In this document: one piece after another, positions 1 to 5,359 of the stretch | Layout: each line of letters opens with the position of its first letter | Position numbering within the stretch: position 1 is the stretch's first letter | Assembly: GCA_028571885.1 (NCBI GenBank) | Contig: JAPVVU010000215.1 | Location: 1-5,652, forward strand | Direction of reading: 5' to 3' | DNA from: Gammaproteobacteria bacterium | Lineage (GTDB): Bacteria; Pseudomonadota; Gammaproteobacteria; GRL18 | DNA: 5,652 bases | Notes under the pieces: model-generated | Database searches by the model: none | The model's input: the letters and a program-made list of their open reading frames with translations, nothing else | Told to the model about the DNA's origin: nothing | Translations under genes and position numbers: made by a program

Positions 1-150
1 CAGACACTGACACAAGTCTGGTATCCACTGCCGCTAGCCATAGCAATGTTAGTGCTTCTTTATGCCGCGTTACTGAAACAAGATACTATGGCAAGACAAA
101 GCAGGTTTGAGTCTGCCGGATTTGAGTCTGATAGTCAGGTGGAAAAATGA
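1..150 (+). CDS. C-terminal end of a membrane protein, probably the first VWA (BatA-like) protein of a Bat operon (5' partial)
   Basis: Only the last 49 codons are present, in the frame starting at base 1 and ending with TGA at 148-150. The fragment has one strongly hydrophobic segment (WYPLPLAIAMLVLLYAALL, fragment residues 7-25), then a polar tail ending in SQVEK. BatA-type VWA proteins end with such a membrane helix after the VWA domain and typically lie directly before a VWA-TPR gene and batD, as here. The stop overlaps the next start as ATGA, which indicates translational coupling. The VWA domain itself lies outside the window, so the family call rests on the C-terminal helix and gene order alone; another membrane protein of the cluster, such as DUF4381, is possible. 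The tail contains an in-frame 10-nt direct repeat with 15-nt spacing, giving FES-AG-FES. Confidence 0.6.
   Translation, partial: QTLTQVWYPLPLAIAMLVLLYAALLKQDTMARQSRFESAGFESDSQVEK
106..130 (+). repeat. 10-nt direct repeat at 15-nt spacing in the tail of the upstream gene
   Basis: TTTGAGTCTG occurs at 106-115 and again at 121-130. The spacing is five codons, so the repeat stays in frame and duplicates the residues Phe-Glu-Ser in the cytoplasmic or otherwise polar C-terminal tail. It looks like a slippage or short duplication product with no obvious regulatory role. Confidence 0.75.
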
Positions 151-1991
151 TTATTGATACGCTTTACTGGCGTGAACCTCTCTGGTTATTCACTCTAATA
201 CTGCCCTGGATTATTATTCTGTTTACATACTACTACCAGAAAAAACAGTGGCGGCAAATAGCTGATCCCGATTTGTTACCCTGGGTACAGGGCAATTCAC
301 CATCATCACGGCAAACAATCAGTCAGGTTTTTTTAGCTATTGCCTGGTTATTCTTCAGCATAGCTCTGGCAGGTCCCCGTACGCCGCAGTGGATTCCTCC
401 AGATATACAGAATGATGATGTTTCCGTGATGGCGGTGATTGATTTTTCCGCTTCCATGAAAGCCATTGATGTAAAAACTGACCGAATTACCCAGGCACAA
501 ATACTGCTTAAACACTGGCTTGAAGAGATCTCTGAGCAGCTTATACCTGTAAAATTGCGCATGGGCCTGATTATTTATTCAGGGCATTCCCACACTCTTC
601 TTATACCAGGCGCTGATAAAGCTTTAGTAAAACATTATATTGCGCAACTGCATCAATTCAAACCACCGACCTTAGGCAATGATCTGTCGACAGCATTGCA
701 AACGGCTTCTGAATTGCTTAAGGATTTTAAAGGTAAACGTTCTATCTTATTATTAAGTGATGGCGATCTGGGAGAAAAAGCAGGCGATGCCGCGCAAAAA
801 GCGGCCTCTCGAATTAAAGCAGAAGGTTTATTGAGTTTATCGGTGATAGGCGTAGGGAATAATGAGGCGGTTAGAATACCCGGAGCAGAGGGTGGTGCAC
901 TGACTGATAATGGTAAAGTGATCGTTAGTCGACGTCAAATTTCATGGCTTAAAGAATTAGCTGAACTGGCTGATGGCAAATATTATAATGCTGAATCTGC
1001 CGGAAAACTTAACCTGGCTGATGTGCTTGATTTACCAAAACCACGTATTGATCCGCAGTTCAGTCATCAGATTATTTGGGATGAATGGTTTTATATGCCT
1101 TTATTGGGCGGCATATTTTTCAGTCTGCTGGGGTTACAGATTTCTGGAAAAAGGGCTCAAAAGTTATCCGCTATAGCGCTGATATTTTTTCTCAGCGGCT
1201 GCAATATCTCTAATGACAAGAGCAATGATTATAGCAAGAATGAGACAGACAAAAAGATTTACGATACGCTTATTTCAGGTGACTATTCCGGAGTGCTTGG
1301 TTTAATCGAGGATTTGTCAAAAGAAGATGATAGCTATATTTACAGCCATAATAACAGCACTATTCGTTTTTCTGAAGGTGTCGCTTGCTATCGTTTAAAA
1401 GATTATGTTTGTGCTCAACAGGCATTTTCCTCGCTAGCGTGGTCCGAAACGGATAAAAATCGACGTGGGATGGCGGTCTTTAATCTTGCGAATACGCATT
1501 TTCGACTAGGTGATTATGAACAGGCAGCCATTTTATTTAAAGATGCTGAACTACTGGGGATAACAGCAGAAAAGACCCGTATCAACCAGGCATTTGCCGA
1601 TAGTCTTGCTGATGCTGTCAGGCGTCGTGTTACAGACATTGCCAAAACAAAACAACGTGCTGACTGGTTATCATCAGCACGAAAACTACCTGATGATTTT
1701 GACGAGCGAATGGCTATTGGCGTTTATCTGCCGCAGACCAAAAAAAATAAAACTATTTTTTCCGGTTTATCTGTCAGTGAGCAAAATTCACTGGTGAAAA
1801 ATGGTATAAAACGCATTCGAACGACCAGTAAAATAAAATCATCTAACGCCAGTAAATTTTGGGTATCATCTAAACAAAAAAATCTGCCGCAACAGACTTC
1901 TGGTTTGTTTAATCATTTAATGTCCTTTGAAACGGGTCTTCGCTATGTGCCGGATGAAGCCATTGAGATAGAAGGTCAGCGCTCATGGTAA
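147..1991 (+). CDS. VWA domain protein fused to a TPR domain (BatB/BatC-like), inner membrane
   Basis: This 614-residue protein has two N-terminal membrane helices (about 12-29 and 57-76), a VWA domain (about 90-285), a third helix (about 313-331), a short basic loop (GKRAQK), a fourth hydrophobic stretch (340-350) and a TPR-like region (about 370-500) with a polar tail. The MIDAS metal site is visible as D99-x-S101-x-S103, with T175 and D205 as the likely remaining ligands. The TPR signature is clearest at 411-430 and 443-470 (FNLANTHFRLGDYEQAAILF). The positive-inside rule puts both the VWA and TPR parts in the periplasm. The start is ATG at 147, with AGGTGG at 137-142 and an ATGA overlap with the preceding gene; the 3' end overlaps batD by 7 nt. 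Such proteins belong to MoxR/Bat clusters thought to act in envelope or metal-centre maturation, and the exact role is unknown. Oddity: the fourth hydrophobic stretch ends in a lipobox-like LSGC at 349-352, as if a BatC lipoprotein had been fused on. The methylotroph mxaC/L genes are a less likely alternative. Confidence 0.88.
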   Translation: MIIDTLYWREPLWLFTLILPWIIILFTYYYQKKQWRQIADPDLLPWVQGNSPSSRQTISQVFLAIAWLFFSIALAGPRTPQWIPPDIQNDDVSVMAVIDFSASMKAIDVKTDRITQAQILLKHWLEEISEQLIPVKLRMGLIIYSGHSHTLLIPGADKALVKHYIAQLHQFKPPTLGNDLSTALQTASELLKDFKGKRSILLLSDGDLGEKAGDAAQKAASRIKAEGLLSLSVIGVGNNEAVRIPGAEGGALTDNGKVIVSRRQISWLKELAELADGKYYNAESAGKLNLADVLDLPKPRIDPQFSHQIIWDEWFYMPLLGGIFFSLLGLQISGKRAQKLSAIALIFFLSGCNISNDKSNDYSKNETDKKIYDTLISGDYSGVLGLIEDLSKEDDSYIYSHNNSTIRFSEGVACYRLKDYVCAQQAFSSLAWSETDKNRRGMAVFNLANTHFRLGDYEQAAILFKDAELLGITAEKTRINQAFADSLADAVRRRVTDIAKTKQRADWLSSARKLPDDFDERMAIGVYLPQTKKNKTIFSGLSVSEQNSLVKNGIKRIRTTSKIKSSNASKFWVSSKQKNLPQQTSGLFNHLMSFETGLRYVPDEAIEIEGQRSW

Positions 1992-3451
1992 GATCATTTC
2001 TGCTTTATTGTTTATTGCTTCTTTTACCATTGTCAGGGCATACTGCTGACGTTGCTGAACTCAGGATCCTGGCTGACAAAAATCAGGTGGAAATGGGAAA
2101 ATATCTATCTGTTCGTCTTGTCTATATTGGAAATGATATTCCAGATACCAGTCATCTGGAAAAATGGTATAAGGATTTCTTTGTTGATCGCGGCGAAACA
2201 GAGGCAGAAGATTTACCTGGCAGGCTCATGCAGTATACAGAACGACTGCGCTTATATCCGCGCTCAGCTGGTAGTAAAATGCTGCACAGCATTGCACTGG
2301 GCGGTGCATTTTCTCAGCCGGTCGGGATAGAAGTGAAACCGGTTATTCGAGATGGTATTGACGGCACACCGCAATGGCAGTCTCTGCCGGAAAGTATCTG
2401 GCAGGGAGAGACGATTAAGGTGACTGTTGTACAAAATTTACTGCATCCATCTAATGAAATCGTCATGGAGAATGTTTCATTTCCGGGATTCTATGTGCAG
2501 GAGATTGGGCAGGAAATAGTGCAGGAACATATTACAGAAAATAATAAAAAAACAGTACGCCTGAACTGGCTTATTACAGCACAAAGTTACGGTATTTTTC
2601 AACTTGAACTGCCAGCCATTGTACAACGCGGACGGGGTCGCTGGCGCTTTTATCTGCCTCGTGCTGTTATTAGAGTAAAACCTTTACCCAGTTACATTCC
2701 GCCAACCATACCAGTTGGTAAATTATCAATACACACGGGGCTCACCTATGAAGAGGATAAACCCTTCTGGTTTGTGGAATTGCATAATGAAGGTCAATTA
2801 CCTGAAGAAGTCTATGGCATCCGTACTCAATTAGCAGAATTAACGGGCCAGCCTGTGGAAGCTGTTAAGCAGTTAACAGATAAAGAAACATCTAGTGAAG
2901 ACAGTACCGGAGCAGGCTCGGATTCTCCGCTGGATTTTATTCATCGATATCAGATTCCTGTACCTGAATGGACATGGGGAATAAGTGCAGGCCCGGAAAT
3001 TATGGTGCCTTATTTTGATGTTCATAAAGGTCATGTTATTACTGTTTCAAAAAGATTGCCTGCTGTGTGGTATATCAGTAAAACAGGACGATATCTGCTA
3101 TTTATTATGCTGGCTTTTATATTAGTAGTGATATTAAATATGAGTTTTAAAAGATTAAAAAATATTCTGGCATGGCGACGTTATCGTGACCTGTTGAGAC
3201 AGGTAAATCAGGCTCATGAGCTGAGAAAGATATTGCTGGCTCAGGGGGATTTTTTAACATTGGAAGCATGGTCAGCATTGGAGATTAACTTAGATACAAG
3301 CAGGATGGATCAAGGCAATATGACAAAACATATTGCCAGACAACTCAATGCACTGTGTTATGCTCGTACAACACAGATTTCAGTCGATGAAGTCAAACAT
3401 CAGGTGATTGCTTTGCATACGTTCAGATATTGGCTCATGTTCAACCGGTAA
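1985..3451 (+). CDS. batD: BatD family protein, periplasmic with C-terminal membrane anchor
   Basis: The 488-residue product opens with a signal peptide (MVRSFLLYCLLLLLPLSGHT), with likely cleavage after A21. It continues with beta-rich periplasmic domains to about residue 360, one membrane helix (369-387), and a basic, helical cytoplasmic tail of about 100 residues. Typical BatD features are the N-terminal stretch with DFFV and LRLYPRSAG (64-96), a second domain opening near GTPQWQSLP (127-135) and the VKPLPSYIPP segment (231-240). The family is often somewhat longer, so this is a compact member. ATG 1985 is preceded by GAAGG at 1971-1975 and lies inside the end of the VWA-TPR gene, which implies coupled translation. 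BatD is the usual last partner of the VWA proteins, and its beta-sandwich domains probably contact them or a client in the periplasm; this is inference. Residues 299-316 are Ser/Asp/Gly-rich and probably a disordered loop. Residues 171-182 form a small repeat (VQEI-GQEI-VQEH). Confidence 0.85.
   Translation: MVRSFLLYCLLLLLPLSGHTADVAELRILADKNQVEMGKYLSVRLVYIGNDIPDTSHLEKWYKDFFVDRGETEAEDLPGRLMQYTERLRLYPRSAGSKMLHSIALGGAFSQPVGIEVKPVIRDGIDGTPQWQSLPESIWQGETIKVTVVQNLLHPSNEIVMENVSFPGFYVQEIGQEIVQEHITENNKKTVRLNWLITAQSYGIFQLELPAIVQRGRGRWRFYLPRAVIRVKPLPSYIPPTIPVGKLSIHTGLTYEEDKPFWFVELHNEGQLPEEVYGIRTQLAELTGQPVEAVKQLTDKETSSEDSTGAGSDSPLDFIHRYQIPVPEWTWGISAGPEIMVPYFDVHKGHVITVSKRLPAVWYISKTGRYLLFIMLAFILVVILNMSFKRLKNILAWRRYRDLLRQVNQAHELRKILLAQGDFLTLEAWSALEINLDTSRMDQGNMTKHIARQLNALCYARTTQISVDEVKHQVIALHTFRYWLMFNR
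2495..2530 (+). repeat. Three imperfect 12-nt tandem units inside batD
   Basis: Three consecutive 12-nt units, 2495-2506, 2507-2518 and 2519-2530, share the core GCAGGA and encode VQEI, GQEI and VQEH. The units are in frame and lie between predicted beta-strands in the middle of the periplasmic part of BatD. They could be a small duplication or simply a repetitive loop/helix composition. Confidence 0.6.
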
Positions 3452-3493
3452 ATATGCTGATGTCCATTTTGGTAAATCGCCTGGCAATACCAG

Positions 3494-3527
3494 TAGTCCT
3501 AAACAATATGCCTAAACAATAGTCCTA
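3494..3527 (+). repeat. Interleaved short direct repeats in the gap after batD
   Basis: CCTAAACAAT occurs at 3498-3507 and 3511-3520, a 13-nt spacing. TAGTCCTA flanks this pair, at 3494-3501 and 3520-3527. The 98-nt gap between batD and the acetyltransferase gene contains little else: a weak CTGG-caata-CCAG inverted repeat at 3481-3493 with no T-run after it, so no convincing terminator, and no good sigma70 promoter that I can see. The repeats could be a duplication scar or a pair of half-sites for a regulator; neither can be decided from this sequence alone. Confidence 0.6.
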
Positions 3528-3549
3528 TAGATGCTTTGGATAACGATAA

Positions 3550-4059
3550 ATGTATATAACAAAAGTCTCAGATGAAAAGCAAATAGAGCTTGTCGCTGCA
3601 CTGGCCTGTGAAATATGGCATGAGTATTTTACCCCGATTATAGGTAAAGCTCAGGTTGAATATATGTTAGAAAAATTTCAATCTAAAAAGAGCATTGAAC
3701 AGCAGATTCAAAATGGCTTTATCTATTTTTTAATGATAAATAATGCCGAGCCTATTGGTTATGCAGGTATTATCATAAAAGACAGAGAATTATTTTTGAG
3801 TAAACTTTATGTTGTCTCAGCACAGCGTAACAAGGGATTTGGGAAACAGGTTGTTGTATTCCTTGAAGACCTGGCACTTGAACAGGGTGCAGAAAAAATC
3901 ACTCTGACTGTTAATAAAAATAATTCAAATACCATAGGTGCATACCAAAAAATGGGCTTTATCAATGTTGAATCTGTGATTAAGAACATTGGTGAAAATT
4001 TTGTAATGGATGATTTTAAAATGGAAAAAAATTTACACCGTCCATTTGCAAATAAATGA
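3550..4059 (+). CDS. GNAT family N-acetyltransferase
   Basis: A complete 169-residue cytosolic protein of normal GNAT length. The acetyl-CoA binding motif A is at 84-99 (SKLYVVSAQRNKGFGK), with the R93-x-x-G96-x-G98 pyrophosphate loop. Motif B follows at 121-137 (VNKNNSNTIGAYQKMGF), including the conserved Tyr132 that commonly acts as general acid. The N-terminal EYFTPIIGKAQVEYMLEKFQ and C-terminal IGENFVMDDFKMEK match a recurring subfamily of uncharacterised GNAT proteins, so the fold call is strong but the acceptor (amine, amino acid, antibiotic or protein) is unknown. ATG 3550 has only a weak ribosome site (GGA at 3538-3540). It lies 98 nt after batD and 42 nt before yliI, with no evidence of functional linkage to either. 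Hand counts of several stretches suggest lower GC (about 25-47%, average mid-30s) than in batD, which could mean later acquisition. Confidence 0.9.
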   Translation: MYITKVSDEKQIELVAALACEIWHEYFTPIIGKAQVEYMLEKFQSKKSIEQQIQNGFIYFLMINNAEPIGYAGIIIKDRELFLSKLYVVSAQRNKGFGKQVVVFLEDLALEQGAEKITLTVNKNNSNTIGAYQKMGFINVESVIKNIGENFVMDDFKMEKNLHRPFANK

Positions 4060-4087
4060 AAGTGCTGGTTTATAGTTTTCGTTAAAA

Positions 4088-4115
4088 ATGGGTGTTATTA
4101 AATGAGTGTTATTAA
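4088..4115 (+). repeat. 14-nt tandem duplication over the yliI start codon, creating a 5-codon upstream ORF
   Basis: ATGGGTGTTATTAA (4088-4101) is followed directly by ATGAGTGTTATTAA (4102-4115), 13 of 14 bases identical. The second unit is the annotated start of the sugar dehydrogenase gene. The first unit opens a separate frame, because 14 is not a multiple of three: ATG GGT GTT ATT AAA TGA at 4088-4105, encoding MGVIK, whose stop overlaps the real start as ATGA. The GGGTG at 4090-4094 in the first unit is also the only Shine-Dalgarno-like sequence for the real start. The mini-ORF has no evident ribosome site of its own, so its translation is uncertain. Confidence 0.7.
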
Positions 4116-5271
4116 AATGATAACCAGAAAAATATTTCAATATCTGATATTTATTTATGTGTTCTTTGGCATTAGTTTACCGGTGATGTCATCCGATATA
4201 ATCTATCAGGATAAAATTAACCAGTTTGATATTGAAACCGTGATTGATGGCTTAGGCATTCCATGGGGTATGGCTTTTCTATCTGCGCACGAGATAATCT
4301 TTTCACAAAGAAACGGAAAAGCTGGTTTAATTAATCTTAAACAAAATAAACTGACCTGGCTGAAAAACACACCTTTAGTTTATCATAGCGGGCAGGCGGG
4401 TCTGCTTGATATTGCTGTACCAGATGACTATGAGCAAACAGATGAGCAAACAGGCTGGATATATTTTACCTATAGCAAACAGCGGGGTAATAAAAGTGCA
4501 ACCACACTAGCAAGGGCTAAACTGCAAAAAAACAGTTTGCATAACTGGCAGGATCTTTTAGTCAGCCAGTCATTTGAGGAAACTACCAGGCATTATGGCA
4601 GCCGCATTGCTTTTGATGGCAATGGGCATGTTTTTTTCTCTATTGGTGATCGTGGAAATCGTCCAAATGCTCAAAATTTAACAAATCATGCAGGTACCAT
4701 TTTACGCTTAAATCTTGATGGCAGTATTCCAGATGACAATCCTTTTATTGGTAAGAATCATGTGCTTCCGGAAATCTGGAGCTATGGTCATCGCAATCCC
4801 CAGGGACTGTTTTACGATAAAAAGACCGCTCATCTCTGGTCTATAGAACATGGGCCAAGAGGGGGAGATGAAATCAACTTGATCTTAGCGGGTAAAAATT
4901 ATGGCTGGCCGGTGATTTCTTATGGAATGGAATATTGGGGACCCGTTAAAGTCGGTGAAGCAACGCATAAAAAAGGAATGCAACAGCCGATTAAAGTTTA
5001 TATACCTTCCATTGCACCAGGTAGCTTACTACTCTATTCAGGTAAAGCCTTTCCACAATGGCGAGGGAATCTGTTTTCCGGCGCATTAAAATTAACACAT
5101 CTGAATAGAATTGTTATTAATTCTGATCTGATGGTAATTGATGAAGAGCGTTTATTGAAAGATTTCAACGAACGTATCAGATGTGTGATTGAAAGTCCCG
5201 AAGGCTGGATTTATTTATCGACAGATAGTGGTAAAATATTACGCCTAAAACCAACGAACAAAATTGAGTAA
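4102..5271 (+). CDS. yliI: PQQ-dependent aldose sugar dehydrogenase, periplasmic (YliI/Asd family)
   Basis: The 389-residue product is a six-bladed beta-propeller of the soluble glucose/sorbosone dehydrogenase family, which oxidises aldose sugars at C1 using pyrroloquinoline quinone and calcium in the periplasm. A signal peptide covers about 1-30 (K5, R9, K10, then a hydrophobic core 11-27; cleavage probably near VMS-S). Matches to active-site elements, aligned from memory with the Acinetobacter enzyme, are GQAGLLD with Q98, catalytic base H164 in RHYGSRIAF, GHRNPQGL with R231/N232, the calcium-region HGPRGGDEINL with NYGWP (250-270), K330 in FSGALKL, and R358/R360 near the end. Length is close to E. 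coli YliI, slightly longer at both ends. The start is uncertain: M1 lies in a 14-nt tandem repeat, and M6 (base 4117) would also give a good signal peptide. C361 stands where Asp is usual after RIR. No PQQ synthesis genes are in the window, so PQQ may come from elsewhere in the genome or the environment. Confidence 0.92.
   Translation: MSVIKMITRKIFQYLIFIYVFFGISLPVMSSDIIYQDKINQFDIETVIDGLGIPWGMAFLSAHEIIFSQRNGKAGLINLKQNKLTWLKNTPLVYHSGQAGLLDIAVPDDYEQTDEQTGWIYFTYSKQRGNKSATTLARAKLQKNSLHNWQDLLVSQSFEETTRHYGSRIAFDGNGHVFFSIGDRGNRPNAQNLTNHAGTILRLNLDGSIPDDNPFIGKNHVLPEIWSYGHRNPQGLFYDKKTAHLWSIEHGPRGGDEINLILAGKNYGWPVISYGMEYWGPVKVGEATHKKGMQQPIKVYIPSIAPGSLLLYSGKAFPQWRGNLFSGALKLTHLNRIVINSDLMVIDEERLLKDFNERIRCVIESPEGWIYLSTDSGKILRLKPTNKIE
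4431..4454 (+). repeat. 12-nt tandem duplication inside yliI
   Basis: TGAGCAAACAG at 4431-4441 recurs at 4443-4453, a 12-nt period that keeps frame and yields EQTD-EQTG (residues 111-118). It falls in a surface loop between GLLDIAVPDDY and the next strand (WIYFTYS), a place where this family often varies in length, so it probably does no harm to the fold. Confidence 0.75.
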
Positions 5272-5359
5272 AAAAGTTTATAATACTTCGCGTTTTATAA
5301 TATATAGTGCAATAATGATTTAGTTTTTTTTATAAGATAGAGCAAAGGATATTTTACAG
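5272..5359 (+). promoter_or_regulatory. AT-rich gap with possible gloA promoter and weak hairpin
   Basis: Two perfect TATAAT hexamers occur at 5279-5284 and 5296-5301, and a TATAAG at 5331-5336; any could be the -10 element for gloA. None has a good -35 hexamer at 16-18 nt; TTGAGT at 5264-5269 is wrongly spaced. The first two hexamers lie in a weak inverted repeat: TTATAA at 5278-5283 pairs with 5295-5300, with one T-T mismatch, an AC/GT extension and a TTCGC loop. A run of eight T at 5324-5331 has no stem directly before it, so a classical terminator for yliI is not supported. AAGGA at 5345-5349 is the gloA ribosome site. Confidence 0.3.

Noticed and set aside
323..562. Minus-strand open frame inside the VWA gene
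   Set aside because: It is antisense to the conserved MIDAS region, its translation is low-complexity Ser/Thr-rich with no recognisable domain, and no ribosome site is evident.
147..3451. Methanol-oxidation mxaACKL genes
   Set aside because: Those clusters also carry VWA, TPR-like and BatD-like proteins, but as separate genes in a different order. Here the VWA and TPR parts are fused and followed by a full BatD, which fits the general Bat operon better. No mxaD or methanol dehydrogenase gene is visible.
3481..3493. CTGG-caata-CCAG as a batD terminator
   Set aside because: The stem is only four base pairs and no T-run follows.
3807..3989. Minus-strand open frame inside the acetyltransferase gene
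   Set aside because: It overlaps the conserved acetyl-CoA motifs on the other strand and its translation matches nothing I recognise.
5324..5331. T-run as a rho-independent terminator of yliI
   Set aside because: No stable GC-containing stem lies directly upstream; the only hairpin is over 20 nt away and mostly A-T.
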